DNA from: an uncultured Clostridia bacterium
Lineage (GTDB): Bacteria > Bacillota > Dehalobacteriia > UBA4068 > CALXSR01
Direction of reading: 5' to 3'
Assembly: GCA_944391215.1 (NCBI GenBank)
Contig: CALXSR010000032.1
Coordinates: 1 to 49,559, forward strand
DNA length: 49,559 nucleotides
The notes under the pieces: model-generated
The model's input: the letters and a program-made list of their open reading frames with translations, nothing else
Told to the model about the DNA's origin: nothing
The model's database searches: none
Made by a program: the position numbers and the translations under genes
In this document: positions 18,473 through 26,358 of the stretch, in pieces
Layout of the letters: every line of letters begins with the position of its first letter
Position numbering within the stretch: the stretch's first letter is position 1

Positions 18473-19180
18473 ATGGAAAAAGTAAGGATTCATGTCTCTA
18501 AGACAGTTTTCTTGCCCAAAAGCGAACCGGATATGGGGAAAATTCAGGAAATTACCGTTACACCCCATTTAGAAAAATGTGATGAAGAAAGTAAAATATG
18601 CAAAGGCACCATAGATTTGAAGATTAATTATACTTTGCCGGAATGTATGTGTGAAGAAGTGGCCAGTACTTGGCAGGCTAATTTAAAATTAGATTGGCAG
18701 GATGAAATTGCTTACCCCTGTGCTATTGAGGGAACGCCTGATATCAGTTTGGAGGATTTGAATTGGCAGCAGCTGGAAGAAAGAGCACTTGAACTTGACT
18801 TAACCATGATTTTAGCCATTGCAGAACAAGAAAAAGAGCAATTGGTGGTGATTGATGCGGCGGAAGATACCAGCGTGCCGCAAATTAAAATAGAAAGTAA
18901 AGAGGAAGAAAAGGAGAAAGTAATTCCTGCACCAAAAACAGAACAAAAAGCGGTAGAGGGAAAAGCGCAGGTAACCTATCGTAAGGATAGTTTGGATTTG
19001 GATGCCCTTGCTTCTAGTGTGGCAACTTACCGGCTTTGTTTTTATCGCGTGCAAAATGGTGAAGATTTAGATGCGGTGGCGGAAAAACATGCTTTAAGCC
19101 GTGAAAGCATTATCGCGGCCAATCGGGTTGGTGAGGAGGACATCAAAACGGGGATGTTGCTTACCATTCCTACCAGATAA
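18473..19180 (+). CDS. DUF3794/LysM spore-coat morphogen-like protein (SpoVID/SipL type)
   Basis: A 235-residue protein without signal peptide. The N-terminal about 110 residues resemble one DUF3794 unit (VRIHVSKTVFLPKSEPDMGKI). An acidic/lysine-rich linker (about 140-170) follows, and the end (about 185-235) is a LysM domain (YRVQNGEDLDAVAEKHALSR and IKTGMLLTIPTR). DUF3794 plus LysM is the architecture of SipL and SpoVID, mother-cell proteins that tether the spore coat. Only one DUF3794 copy is seen here, so it is a shortened version. A strong GGGAGGGG SD and a following terminator mark it as its own unit. Confidence 0.72.
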   Translation: MEKVRIHVSKTVFLPKSEPDMGKIQEITVTPHLEKCDEESKICKGTIDLKINYTLPECMCEEVASTWQANLKLDWQDEIAYPCAIEGTPDISLEDLNWQQLEERALELDLTMILAIAEQEKEQLVVIDAAEDTSVPQIKIESKEEEKEKVIPAPKTEQKAVEGKAQVTYRKDSLDLDALASSVATYRLCFYRVQNGEDLDAVAEKHALSRESIIAANRVGEEDIKTGMLLTIPTR

Positions 19181-19190
19181 AAGCGAAGTA

Positions 19191-19217
19191 AAAAGCCGGC
19201 TAAGGCCGGCCTTTTTT
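19191..19217 (+). terminator. Rho-independent terminator after the LysM protein gene
   Basis: GCCGGC and GCCGGC arms (self-complementary) around TAAG, with flanking A and T runs. Confidence 0.88.
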
Positions 19218-19247
19218 GTCACTAAAATAAGCCTTATGGCATAGATT
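19218..19247 (+). promoter_or_regulatory. Possible sporulation (sigma-E-like) promoter of the CotS-like gene
   Basis: GTCACTAA, 14-bp spacer, CATAGATT, located 26 bases before the TTG start and after a terminator. It resembles the mother-cell sigma-E consensus and has the same 14-bp spacing as the candidate upstream of the LysM protein gene. Confidence 0.35.
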
Positions 19248-19272
19248 GGGCAATAGATAAGGGGGGAGGCAT

Positions 19273-20262
19273 TTGCCGGATTATGAAGAGATTTTGCGCT
19301 TTTACCATGTGCAGGCGCAGGAAATCAAAAATATTCAGGCGGGTGTGGCGAAAGTCATAACCCCACAAGAAAACTTCTGTTTAAAAGAGTGTAAAATTTC
19401 TTCCAGCAAATTGTTTTTTATCCAACAAGAATTGTCGTTTTTACCGCAACGCGGTTTTTGCCATCTTTCTTTACCTATTTTAAATAAGGATCATGCCTTA
19501 TGGACTTTTCACGCGGGAAAATATTATTCCCTTTTTCCGTGGATCAACGGTTCTGCCTGCGATTTTCATAATTCGCATCATCGGCGGGCAGCGGCGAAAA
19601 ATTTAGCCCGTTTCCATAAAGCGGCCAAAGGGGGCGGCCCTATGCGGGGGATGCGCCGGATGTATGATAGCTGGCCTTATTATATGCAAGCGAAGGAACA
19701 GGATTTATGGAATTGGCGGGAACAAACAGCCAAGCCAAAAAATGCTTTTGAACGATATTTTCATTATGTAACACCCTATTATTTGCAAAGAGCGCAAAAG
19801 TCCAGACAAATGTTGGCAAACTCTGCTTATACGCAAATTGCCCAAAAGGCAGCCGCGGAAAATACCTTTATCCATTGGGATGTGGCGCCGCGCAATTTTA
19901 TGATTGGCGGCGATGGAGAAGCCTGGCTGATTGATTTTGACTATTGTCGTTATGATTTGCCATTACAAGACATCATTCGTTTATTGCAAAGAGGAATGAA
20001 AGCAGTTGATTTTGATTTGCGAGCTTTCGATGAATTATTGATGTCTTATCACCGCATACAGCCAATCAGCTGGGAAGAATTACAGGTTATTGCGGCTTTT
20101 TTAATTTTTCCCCAACGGTTTTGGCGTTTGGCGGAACGCTATTTTAATCAAAAGGAGCCACGCAATGTTTCTGCCTTTTGTAAAAAAATGGAAGAAACGG
20201 AAATTCGTTGCTGCAAAGAAGATGAACTAGATAATTATTTTCTTGCATATTATTGTCTTTAA
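19273..20262 (+). CDS. CotS-like spore protein with aminoglycoside phosphotransferase fold
   Basis: A 329-residue kinase-fold protein. The catalytic loop is present as FIHWDVAPRNFMI (Asp and Asn) and the metal motif as WLIDFDYCRYDLP. The N-terminal lysine is in CLKECKISSSKLFFIQQEL. CotS-family proteins lie on the spore coat in Bacillus and may phosphorylate a glycan or protein; the substrate is unknown. TTG start with GGGGGGAGG upstream. The next gene, a GT4 glycosyltransferase, follows by 13 bases; the CotS/glycosyltransferase pairing also occurs in Bacillus (cotS with cotSA), which supports the call. Confidence 0.82.
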   Translation: MPDYEEILRFYHVQAQEIKNIQAGVAKVITPQENFCLKECKISSSKLFFIQQELSFLPQRGFCHLSLPILNKDHALWTFHAGKYYSLFPWINGSACDFHNSHHRRAAAKNLARFHKAAKGGGPMRGMRRMYDSWPYYMQAKEQDLWNWREQTAKPKNAFERYFHYVTPYYLQRAQKSRQMLANSAYTQIAQKAAAENTFIHWDVAPRNFMIGGDGEAWLIDFDYCRYDLPLQDIIRLLQRGMKAVDFDLRAFDELLMSYHRIQPISWEELQVIAAFLIFPQRFWRLAERYFNQKEPRNVSAFCKKMEETEIRCCKEDELDNYFLAYYCL

Positions 20263-20275
20263 AAGGAGGAGTAAC

Positions 20276-21394
20276 ATGAAAGTTGGCATAGATGCTCGTG
20301 GAGCTGTTTGGTATCGGGGGACTGGTATTGGTACCTATACCTATCAGCTTTTGCATCATTTAAAACAAAGGCCGGAAAAGGATAGTTACCGCTTATTTTG
20401 GCCGGGAGAGGAATATGTGTCTTTGGACATTTCTAGCCGTAAGGATTTTAGCGAAGTGGAAGGGGAAGAGCATTATTGGGAGCAGACTTATTTGCCCAAA
20501 GCCATTGCTAAAGAAAAGCTGGACTTGTATCATGTGCCGCAAAATGGTATTGGTTTGCCGCAGGTAAAAAAATGCAAACAGGTGGTTACCATTCACGATT
20601 TAATCCCTTATGTTTATCCGGAAACCACCGGCAAAAAATATTTACAAACCTTTTTGAACGATATGCCACATATCGTGGAAAGTTGCGATCGGATCATTAC
20701 CGTATCGCAGTGCTCCAAAAAGGATATTACCAATATTTTTGGGTATCCGGCAGATAAAATTGATGTCATTCCGGAAGCGCCGGAACCATTTTACCGTTTA
20801 ATGTCTAAAGAAGTGGCCAGAAAGAAATTAGCCGAAAAATATGGCATTGCTGGTAATTTTGTGCTTTATGTAGGAGGTTTTGGGCCTCGTAAAAATGTAC
20901 GCGGTTTATTGGTTGCTTTCTCCTTAGCGCAAAAGGAATTACCGGCTCAGTTTAAATTGGTTTTACCAGGTCGTTTGCAAAAAGAAGCCGATCCGACAGA
21001 GGGTTTGGTAAATGCTTTGAAATTGGAAGACCGGGTGGTTTTCCCCGGTTTTATTCCCCCAGAAGATTTGCCTTGCTTTTATCGGGCTTGTTCTTTATTT
21101 GTGTATCCTTCTTTTTATGAAGGATTTGGCTTGCCGCCATTGGAGGCCATGGCCTGTGGAGCGCCCGTTTTGTGCGCCAATACTTCTTCTTTGCCGGAAG
21201 TAGTAGGGGATGGAGCGGAAATGATCAATCCCTTTGATACCATAGCCATGGCGAAAAAAATATATCATTTATTATTAAGCAGAGAAGAGGCGGCGCAGTT
21301 ATCGGAGCGGGGCATTAAAAGGGCCAAAGAATTTACTTGGGCCAGAACTGCGGCGCAAACAGCAGAAGTTTATAAAAAAATTTGTAATGCATAG
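20276..21394 (+). CDS. GT4-family glycosyltransferase (CotSA-like context)
   Basis: A 372-residue GT-B glycosyltransferase. It has an N-terminal Rossmann half starting MKVGIDARGAVWYRGTGIGTY, the interdomain PVS-type segment DVIPEAPEPF, and a C-terminal nucleotide-sugar site (LYVGGFGPRKNVRGLLVAF and the E-x7-E motif EGFGLPPLEAMACG). It transfers an activated sugar to an unknown acceptor, perhaps a spore-coat glycan given the CotS-like gene 13 bases upstream. ATG 20276 is chosen because AAAAGGAGGAG lies directly upstream. Confidence 0.9.
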   Translation: MKVGIDARGAVWYRGTGIGTYTYQLLHHLKQRPEKDSYRLFWPGEEYVSLDISSRKDFSEVEGEEHYWEQTYLPKAIAKEKLDLYHVPQNGIGLPQVKKCKQVVTIHDLIPYVYPETTGKKYLQTFLNDMPHIVESCDRIITVSQCSKKDITNIFGYPADKIDVIPEAPEPFYRLMSKEVARKKLAEKYGIAGNFVLYVGGFGPRKNVRGLLVAFSLAQKELPAQFKLVLPGRLQKEADPTEGLVNALKLEDRVVFPGFIPPEDLPCFYRACSLFVYPSFYEGFGLPPLEAMACGAPVLCANTSSLPEVVGDGAEMINPFDTIAMAKKIYHLLLSREEAAQLSERGIKRAKEFTWARTAAQTAEVYKKICNA

Positions 21395-21395
21395 A

Positions 21396-21421
21396 AAGGA
21401 GAAGGGTTCCCTTCTCCTTTT
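21396..21421 (+). terminator. Rho-independent terminator after the glycosyltransferase
   Basis: AAAGGAGAAGG and CCTTCTCCTTT form an eleven-base stem around a GTTC-like loop, ending in Ts. Confidence 0.9.
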
Positions 21422-21519
21422 GCCGTAACAGGCAAAAATAAAATAGCAAAATAATGTTTGAAAAAAATCTTTTTTGGACAAAATAGGACAAATCATAAGA
21501 ATTTGTGAGGTTTTGTCAA

Positions 21520-21972
21520 ATGTCTTGGTTTGTTTTTTTAATTGTAGCGGCGATATCTGGTGTTTGCATGGCGGTACAGGGAAGTATCAATACGGCTGCT
21601 GGTAAAATTGTTGGTCTTTTAGAAGGGAATTTTATTTTACATGTGGTTGGTTTGGCTTTGGTGTCTCTTTTGTTGTTTGTATTTGGTTTAGGCAAAGGAG
21701 ATTTGAGTAAATTTACGCAAATTCCTTGGTATGGATATTTGGGCGGCATCATCAATGTGGCCATTATTTATGGCGTTATGTATGCAATGAAAGGAGCTGG
21801 CGTGGCCAATGCCACTACGGCAATTATTGTCGGACAAGTTGGCATGGCCTTAATTGTTGATTGTTTTGGACTTTTTGGTATGGAAAAGGTACCGTTTACT
21901 TATTTAAAAGCGTTGGGCATTGTTTTGCTGGCAGTAGGCGCCAAATTATTATTAAATTCTCCTGTAAAATAG
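21520..21972 (+). CDS. DMT-superfamily small membrane protein (YdcZ/DUF606 type)
   Basis: A 150-residue protein with five hydrophobic helices (first FVFLIVAAISGVCMAVQGSINTA). The motifs MAVQGSINTA and GGIINVAIIYGVMYA match the DUF606 half-size members of the drug/metabolite transporter superfamily. Such proteins usually act as dimers; substrate unknown. ATG at 21520 has GAGG nine bases upstream; the GTG at 21505 lies before that site. Confidence 0.82.
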   Translation: MSWFVFLIVAAISGVCMAVQGSINTAAGKIVGLLEGNFILHVVGLALVSLLLFVFGLGKGDLSKFTQIPWYGYLGGIINVAIIYGVMYAMKGAGVANATTAIIVGQVGMALIVDCFGLFGMEKVPFTYLKALGIVLLAVGAKLLLNSPVK

Positions 21973-21975
21973 TAC

Positions 21976-22004
21976 TTGACAAATGCCTATGAATCCTTTA
22001 AAAT
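21976..22004 (+). promoter_or_regulatory. Strong sigma-A promoter of the tRNA pair
   Basis: TTGACA (21976-21981), 17-bp spacer, TAAAAT (21999-22004), 19 bases before the first tRNA. Confidence 0.85.
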
Positions 22005-22023
22005 CGATAAAGCAAAGTACTAT

Positions 22024-22100
22024 GGCGGTGTAGCTCAGTTGGTCAGAGCACTCGGTTCATACCCGGGGTGTCATTGGTTCAAATCCAATCACCGCTACCA
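22024..22100 (+). tRNA. tRNA-Met (anticodon CAT)
   Basis: A full 77-base cloverleaf. The acceptor GGCGGTG pairs with CACCGCT, with a G-U at the first pair. The D arm is normal, the anticodon stem CTCGG/CCGGG encloses loop TTCATAC, the T arm contains GGTTCAAATCC, and CCA is encoded. The CAT anticodon could also mean the lysidine-type isoleucine tRNA, but the body resembles elongator Met tRNA. Confidence 0.93.
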
Positions 22101-22103
22101 TAC

Positions 22104-22180
22104 GGCGCGTTGGAGAAGTGGCTTAACTCACCAGCCTTTCACGCTGGCATTCATGGGTTCGAATCCCGTACGCGTCACCA
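22104..22180 (+). tRNA. tRNA-Glu (anticodon TTC)
   Basis: A 77-base cloverleaf three bases after tRNA-Met. The acceptor GGCGCGT pairs with ACGCGTC, the anticodon stem CCAGC/GCTGG encloses loop CTTTCAC, the T arm is GGGTTCGAATCCC, and CCA is encoded. It is cotranscribed with tRNA-Met. Confidence 0.95.
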
Positions 22181-22182
22181 AA

Positions 22183-22207
22183 AACCTGCTGATTAGCAGG
22201 TTTTTTT
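22183..22207 (+). terminator. Rho-independent terminator of the tRNA pair
   Basis: AACCTGCT and AGCAGGTT arms around GATT, then a T run. Confidence 0.93.
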
Positions 22208-22275
22208 ATTTTATCTACAGGCTTTTTGTAACAATAAGTCTGTTTTTTGTTTATTAAGGAGAAATTGCTGCCTTT

Positions 22276-22283
22276 TGTCGTAA
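22276..22283 (+). promoter_or_regulatory. Spo0A-box-like site upstream of spoIIE
   Basis: TGTCGTAA differs by one base from the 0A-box core TGTCGAA over its first seven positions. It lies about 30 bases upstream of the -35 element of the spoIIE promoter. Confidence 0.5.
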
Positions 22284-22308
22284 TTTTATGGCTATGGACA
22301 AGCCTAAT

Positions 22309-22341
22309 CTGACAAGTTTTGCGCTTCCTTCGTCTTATAAT
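22309..22341 (+). promoter_or_regulatory. spoIIE promoter with 21-bp spacing
   Basis: CTGACA (22309-22314) and a perfect TATAAT (22336-22341) are separated by 21 bases. This is the abnormal spacing known for the Spo0A-activated sigma-A promoters of spoIIE and spoIIG in Bacillus subtilis. The spoIIE start is 40 bases downstream. Confidence 0.65.
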
Positions 22342-22381
22342 CTAGAAAAGGAAAGAAAAATGAAGCCGGGAAGGTGAAACT

Positions 22382-24787
22382 ATGTCAGAAAATCCACAAG
22401 TATATCCTTTTAAGCGCCAGGAAGAGGCAAGTGATTTGGCTTATGTCCCCTTGCATGCGCCCGGCAAAAAAATTTGGCAAGCCGTTACTCAATTTAATGT
22501 ACAAGTTGTTTTTTTTATTGCCGCTGCTTTTTTGTTTAGCCGTGCGCAGTTATTGGGCGGTCTATATCCTTTTGGCCCTGCCTTTATTGGCGCTGTAGCC
22601 ACTTTATATAGAAGACAGGGCTTTTTGGTTGCGCTGCCGGTTTTAGCCGGTTATTATACCATTGTTTCGGGTATGGAATTTTACCCTTACTTGGCAATTT
22701 GTGTTTTATTGGCGATTATTTTTTTCTTTTATCAGGTAGATAGCCATAAACAATGGATGTTAACACCCTTATTGGTGGGTTGTACGGTTTTAATTTGTAA
22801 AGGACTGTTTTTGGTGTTTTATGGGGCTACTGGTTATGAATTAACGGTAGCTTTGTTTGAAAGTTTATTTGCGGCTGCCCTTTCTATTGTATTTTTGGTT
22901 GTTTTGGGCGGTTTGCGCCGATTGGATTTTAATCGACATTTTAATCCGGATGAAACAGTTTGTTGTTTTGTTGCTTTATTGGGTTTGGTAAGCGGCTTTG
23001 GTACCTGGTCTATAGCTGGCATTGGCATGAATCAGGTGGCAAGTTGTTTGGTGATTTTATTGGCTGCTCTATTAGGGGGAGCGGGGACCGGAGCTGGTAT
23101 TGGGGCATTGGTGGGAGTTGCTCCCAGTTTATCGGCTCTGGTTGCCCCTTCGGTTATTGGTACCTATGCCTTTTGTGGACTTTTGGCCGGCGCTTTTCGT
23201 ACTTTTGGCCGCATTGGCACTGCGATTGGTTTTATTTTGGGAAATTTGATTTTATCTTTATACTTGTTTAGTCAAACACAAATTACCCAGGCAATTTTGG
23301 CAAGCGTTGCGGCGGCCTTTTTGTTCTTTTTGGTGCCGAACAAATATGTGGTACAACTGGAACGTATTTTTAGCCCGCGTTCTTTAAAAAGCAGCAGAGA
23401 AGAGAAAGAGCAGCGCCTATTGCGGCTATCCGCGCGCAAGCTGCGCAATGCCGGTTTGGTTTTTAAAGATTTGGCTTTATCCTTACAAGAATTATCGCAA
23501 GATGATAAGGAGCCTTTAGAAGAAAGCGTCAATACGGTTTTAAATCATCTTTCCCGTCGCATTTGCGCCGATTGTTCCGTACGAGATATTTGCTGGAAAA
23601 TAGACTTTTCCGATACCTATCGAGGGGTGATGGGCTTATTTAAAGCAGCGGAAGAACATGGGGCGGCCGCTATGAATGATGTGCCGGAAAACTTTAAAAA
23701 ACGCTGTCCACATATGAAAGAGTTATTGGCAACCATAAATTGTTTATATGAAATGTATTGCCAAAATAATTATTGGCAGGCGCAAAGGCAAAGCAGCCGT
23801 AGTTTATTAGCCAGCCAGTTACAAGGTAGCGCACAGGTATTAGAGGGGTTGGCAAGAGATTTAGGCGTCGGCAATCCGGATCGCGATATTCTTGAAAAAG
23901 AATTGGGATTGTCTTTGGCCAGACGCGGACTGCCGGTAGAATCCATTGCTGTTAACCATTGTAAAGATAAAATGGTTTCGGTTTGTGTTAATTTTAACCA
24001 TTGTCCGGGGGAAGGCATGTGCCGGGAAGGCGTAACCAGAGAGATATCTCGTCTTTTAGGCAGAGAATTCCGCTTGCAGGAACTAACTTGTTCTACAGGG
24101 TGTACGGAAAATTGTCGTTATACGTTATTAGAGGAAGGCGCTCATCAATTGGCGGTGGCCAAAGCGCAGCTGGCTAAAGATGGCAAAGGGATTTGCGGGG
24201 ATTGCGGTGGAACGGTGTTATTAGAATCCGGCTTGCAGTTGATGATGATTAGCGATGGAATGGGCGCCGGGGCCACAGCGGCCAGAGAGGCCAATGCCGC
24301 TTTATCGATGTTATCGCGCCTTTTGGAAACCGGTTTTACAAGAGATACGGCGATTGATACCGTAAATGCGGCGATGGCTTTGCGTAGTCCTTCGGAAACT
24401 TTTGTCACTTTAGATTTGTGCATGGTGAATTTATATAATGGGCAAGCGGAGTTTGTAAAAACCGGAGCGGCGCCCAGTTTTATGAAGCGAGGCAATGAGG
24501 TAAAAGTAATTGAGGGCAGAAGCCTGCCGGTGGGTATGCTAACGGCAGTGGAAAAAGAGGTTATTGAAGAGCAAATCCAAGTAGGTGATATGATTGTTAT
24601 GGCTAGCGATGGTTTATTGGATGTAGGCAATAAAACGGATACCGAATGGTTAGCTTCCGTATTAGCGCAGTATCAAGGCCAGGACCCGCAAGGATTGGCG
24701 GAATATTTATTGCATCGAGCCGTGGACATTTCCGGCGGTCGGCTGCGGGATGATATCACCGTATTGGCAGTGCAAATGACTGCCTAA
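22382..24787 (+). CDS. spoIIE: Stage II sporulation protein E (PP2C phosphatase)
   Basis: SpoIIE dephosphorylates SpoIIAA to activate sigma-F in the forespore and interacts with FtsZ at the polar septum. The 801-residue protein has about ten hydrophobic helices in residues 37-325, a central regulatory region with cysteine pairs (CADCSVRDICWK), and a C-terminal PP2C domain (about 600-800). Metal-binding motifs are visible in MISDGMGAGATAAREAN, MASDGLLDVG and the final LRDDITVLAV. The length and layout are normal. This gene is the strongest proof that the organism is an endospore former. Confidence 0.97.
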   Translation: MSENPQVYPFKRQEEASDLAYVPLHAPGKKIWQAVTQFNVQVVFFIAAAFLFSRAQLLGGLYPFGPAFIGAVATLYRRQGFLVALPVLAGYYTIVSGMEFYPYLAICVLLAIIFFFYQVDSHKQWMLTPLLVGCTVLICKGLFLVFYGATGYELTVALFESLFAAALSIVFLVVLGGLRRLDFNRHFNPDETVCCFVALLGLVSGFGTWSIAGIGMNQVASCLVILLAALLGGAGTGAGIGALVGVAPSLSALVAPSVIGTYAFCGLLAGAFRTFGRIGTAIGFILGNLILSLYLFSQTQITQAILASVAAAFLFFLVPNKYVVQLERIFSPRSLKSSREEKEQRLLRLSARKLRNAGLVFKDLALSLQELSQDDKEPLEESVNTVLNHLSRRICADCSVRDICWKIDFSDTYRGVMGLFKAAEEHGAAAMNDVPENFKKRCPHMKELLATINCLYEMYCQNNYWQAQRQSSRSLLASQLQGSAQVLEGLARDLGVGNPDRDILEKELGLSLARRGLPVESIAVNHCKDKMVSVCVNFNHCPGEGMCREGVTREISRLLGREFRLQELTCSTGCTENCRYTLLEEGAHQLAVAKAQLAKDGKGICGDCGGTVLLESGLQLMMISDGMGAGATAAREANAALSMLSRLLETGFTRDTAIDTVNAAMALRSPSETFVTLDLCMVNLYNGQAEFVKTGAAPSFMKRGNEVKVIEGRSLPVGMLTAVEKEVIEEQIQVGDMIVMASDGLLDVGNKTDTEWLASVLAQYQGQDPQGLAEYLLHRAVDISGGRLRDDITVLAVQMTA

Positions 24788-24811
24788 AAAAAGGAAAATG
24801 GCAAAAAAGAG

Positions 24812-24848
24812 AGAAAGAAGCACGGTAACGATTCCGTGCTTTCTTTTT
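24812..24848 (+). terminator. Rho-independent terminator after spoIIE
   Basis: GAAAGAAGCACGG pairs with CCGTGCTTTC around an eight-base loop, followed by TTTTT. Confidence 0.9.
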
Positions 24849-24865
24849 GGGAGGAATGCGAAACT

Positions 24866-26224
24866 GTGGACAGTTTGGAACAAAAAGTAAAAAAATATAT
24901 TAAAGAACAGGGCTTATTGCAAAGTGGCGATAAAGTGTTGGTAGCGGTATCCGGTGGGGCGGACTCCATTGCTTTGTTGCAATCTTTATATTCCTTAAAA
25001 GATGAGCTGCAAATTGAAGTTTGCGCCGCGCATTTAAACCATATGTTAAGAGGGGAAGAATCGGCCGGCGACGCGGTGTTTACCCGTTCTTTTTGCGATA
25101 GTTTGCAAATTCCTTGTCAGGTAGAATCCATTGCTGTAGCGCAGGAGGCGAATGGCGAAAATTTGGAGGATACCGCGCGTAAAATCCGTTATGATTTTTT
25201 GCGTAGAGCACAAAGATTGTTTGGGGCGCAAAAAATTGCTACCGCCCACCATGCCGACGACCAAGCAGAAACGCTATTGTTGCATTTAGTGCGCGGCGCA
25301 GGCTTAGAAGGCTTGGCTGCTATTGCCCCGCAGGAAAAAGATTTAATTCGCCCTTTTTTATGTGTCGATAGGGAGGAAATTTTGGCTTATTTAGTGCGAC
25401 AAGATTTAGCGTATCGCACGGATTCCAGCAATTTTTCCGATAGGTATCGACGCAATCATATGCGAAAATATCTATTACCGATGTTGCGGCAATATAATCC
25501 ACAGGTTGTGATGGCTTTAAACCATACCGCCTCAATTTGCCGCGAGGACAATACTTATTTGGAAGAGCAGGCAACAAAAGTTTATCATGCAATGGTGCAA
25601 AAAACAGAAGGCGGTGTGCAATTACCTTGGCATAAATTACAGGAATTGCCTTTGTCTTTGCGCAGAAGGGTTTGCAAATTGGCTTTTTGGCAAGCAGCGC
25701 AGGAGCCTTTATGGTTAAGTTATGAACATCTGCAGGGTTTTTGTGAAATGAAACCAGGGATGGAATTGGCTTTGCCCGGGCATATTTTTGCTTGGCGAAA
25801 AGAAAAAAACTTATATATTGGGACGATAAGACAGCCGCAAAATATTTGGCCGGAGGAACAGTATCCTTTGTCTGTGCCGGGAGAGGTTTTTTTACCGTAT
25901 TTTCATAAAAAAGCGTATGCTTATATTGGCAATGCGCCGGACAAAGAATTACCTGCAAATGGCATGGAGTTGGTTTTGCCTTTGCGTTTTTCTCGTGATT
26001 TATATTTTCGTACCAGAAAAGCAGGCGATACTTTTTCTCCTTGCGGCATGCAAGGGCGAAAAAAATTGAAGGAATATTTTATTGATGAAAAAATCCCAAT
26101 CAAGGAAAGGAATCAAATTCCTTTGCTTTTTGCCGGGGAGGAATTGCTTTGGATTCCTGGTAAAAGAAGAAGTGCTTTGACGCAAAGCGCACAGGAAAAA
26201 GTAATTTGGGTGTCGATTCGTTAA
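24866..26224 (+). CDS. tilS: tRNA(Ile)-lysidine synthetase
   Basis: TilS attaches lysine to C34 of the CAU-anticodon isoleucine tRNA, so that it reads AUA. The PP-loop ATP motif SGGADS is at 29-34, followed by HLNHMLRGEES and the TAHHADDQAETLLLHLVRG segment. The C-terminal about 180 residues form the tRNA-recognition domains, ending in the usual GRKKLKEYFIDEKIP and LLWIPGKRRS motifs. GTG 24866 is chosen because GGGAGG is 11 bases upstream; the open frame back to 24836 lies inside the spoIIE terminator. The gene hpt, often found between tilS and ftsH, is absent. Confidence 0.95.
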   Translation: MDSLEQKVKKYIKEQGLLQSGDKVLVAVSGGADSIALLQSLYSLKDELQIEVCAAHLNHMLRGEESAGDAVFTRSFCDSLQIPCQVESIAVAQEANGENLEDTARKIRYDFLRRAQRLFGAQKIATAHHADDQAETLLLHLVRGAGLEGLAAIAPQEKDLIRPFLCVDREEILAYLVRQDLAYRTDSSNFSDRYRRNHMRKYLLPMLRQYNPQVVMALNHTASICREDNTYLEEQATKVYHAMVQKTEGGVQLPWHKLQELPLSLRRRVCKLAFWQAAQEPLWLSYEHLQGFCEMKPGMELALPGHIFAWRKEKNLYIGTIRQPQNIWPEEQYPLSVPGEVFLPYFHKKAYAYIGNAPDKELPANGMELVLPLRFSRDLYFRTRKAGDTFSPCGMQGRKKLKEYFIDEKIPIKERNQIPLLFAGEELLWIPGKRRSALTQSAQEKVIWVSIR

Positions 26225-26260
26225 AATTGTATAAAATTTCCCAGATATTAAGAGAAAGAT

Positions 26261-26289
26261 TTGAAAAGCCTGCAACGGTATGATAAAAT
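26261..26289 (+). promoter_or_regulatory. Sigma-A-type promoter of ftsH
   Basis: TTGAAA (26261-26266), 17-bp spacer, TAAAAT (26284-26289), 70 bases before the ftsH start. Confidence 0.7.
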
Positions 26290-26358
26290 ATTAAAATATT
26301 CATCCTATTTTTTTAGTGGAAAGAGTAATAATTTGGTTTACTCGGAAGGAGGATACTG

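Noticed and set aside
22160-22257. Open frame over the tRNA-Glu 3' end and terminator
   Set aside because: It reads through a tRNA gene and a terminator and has no SD.
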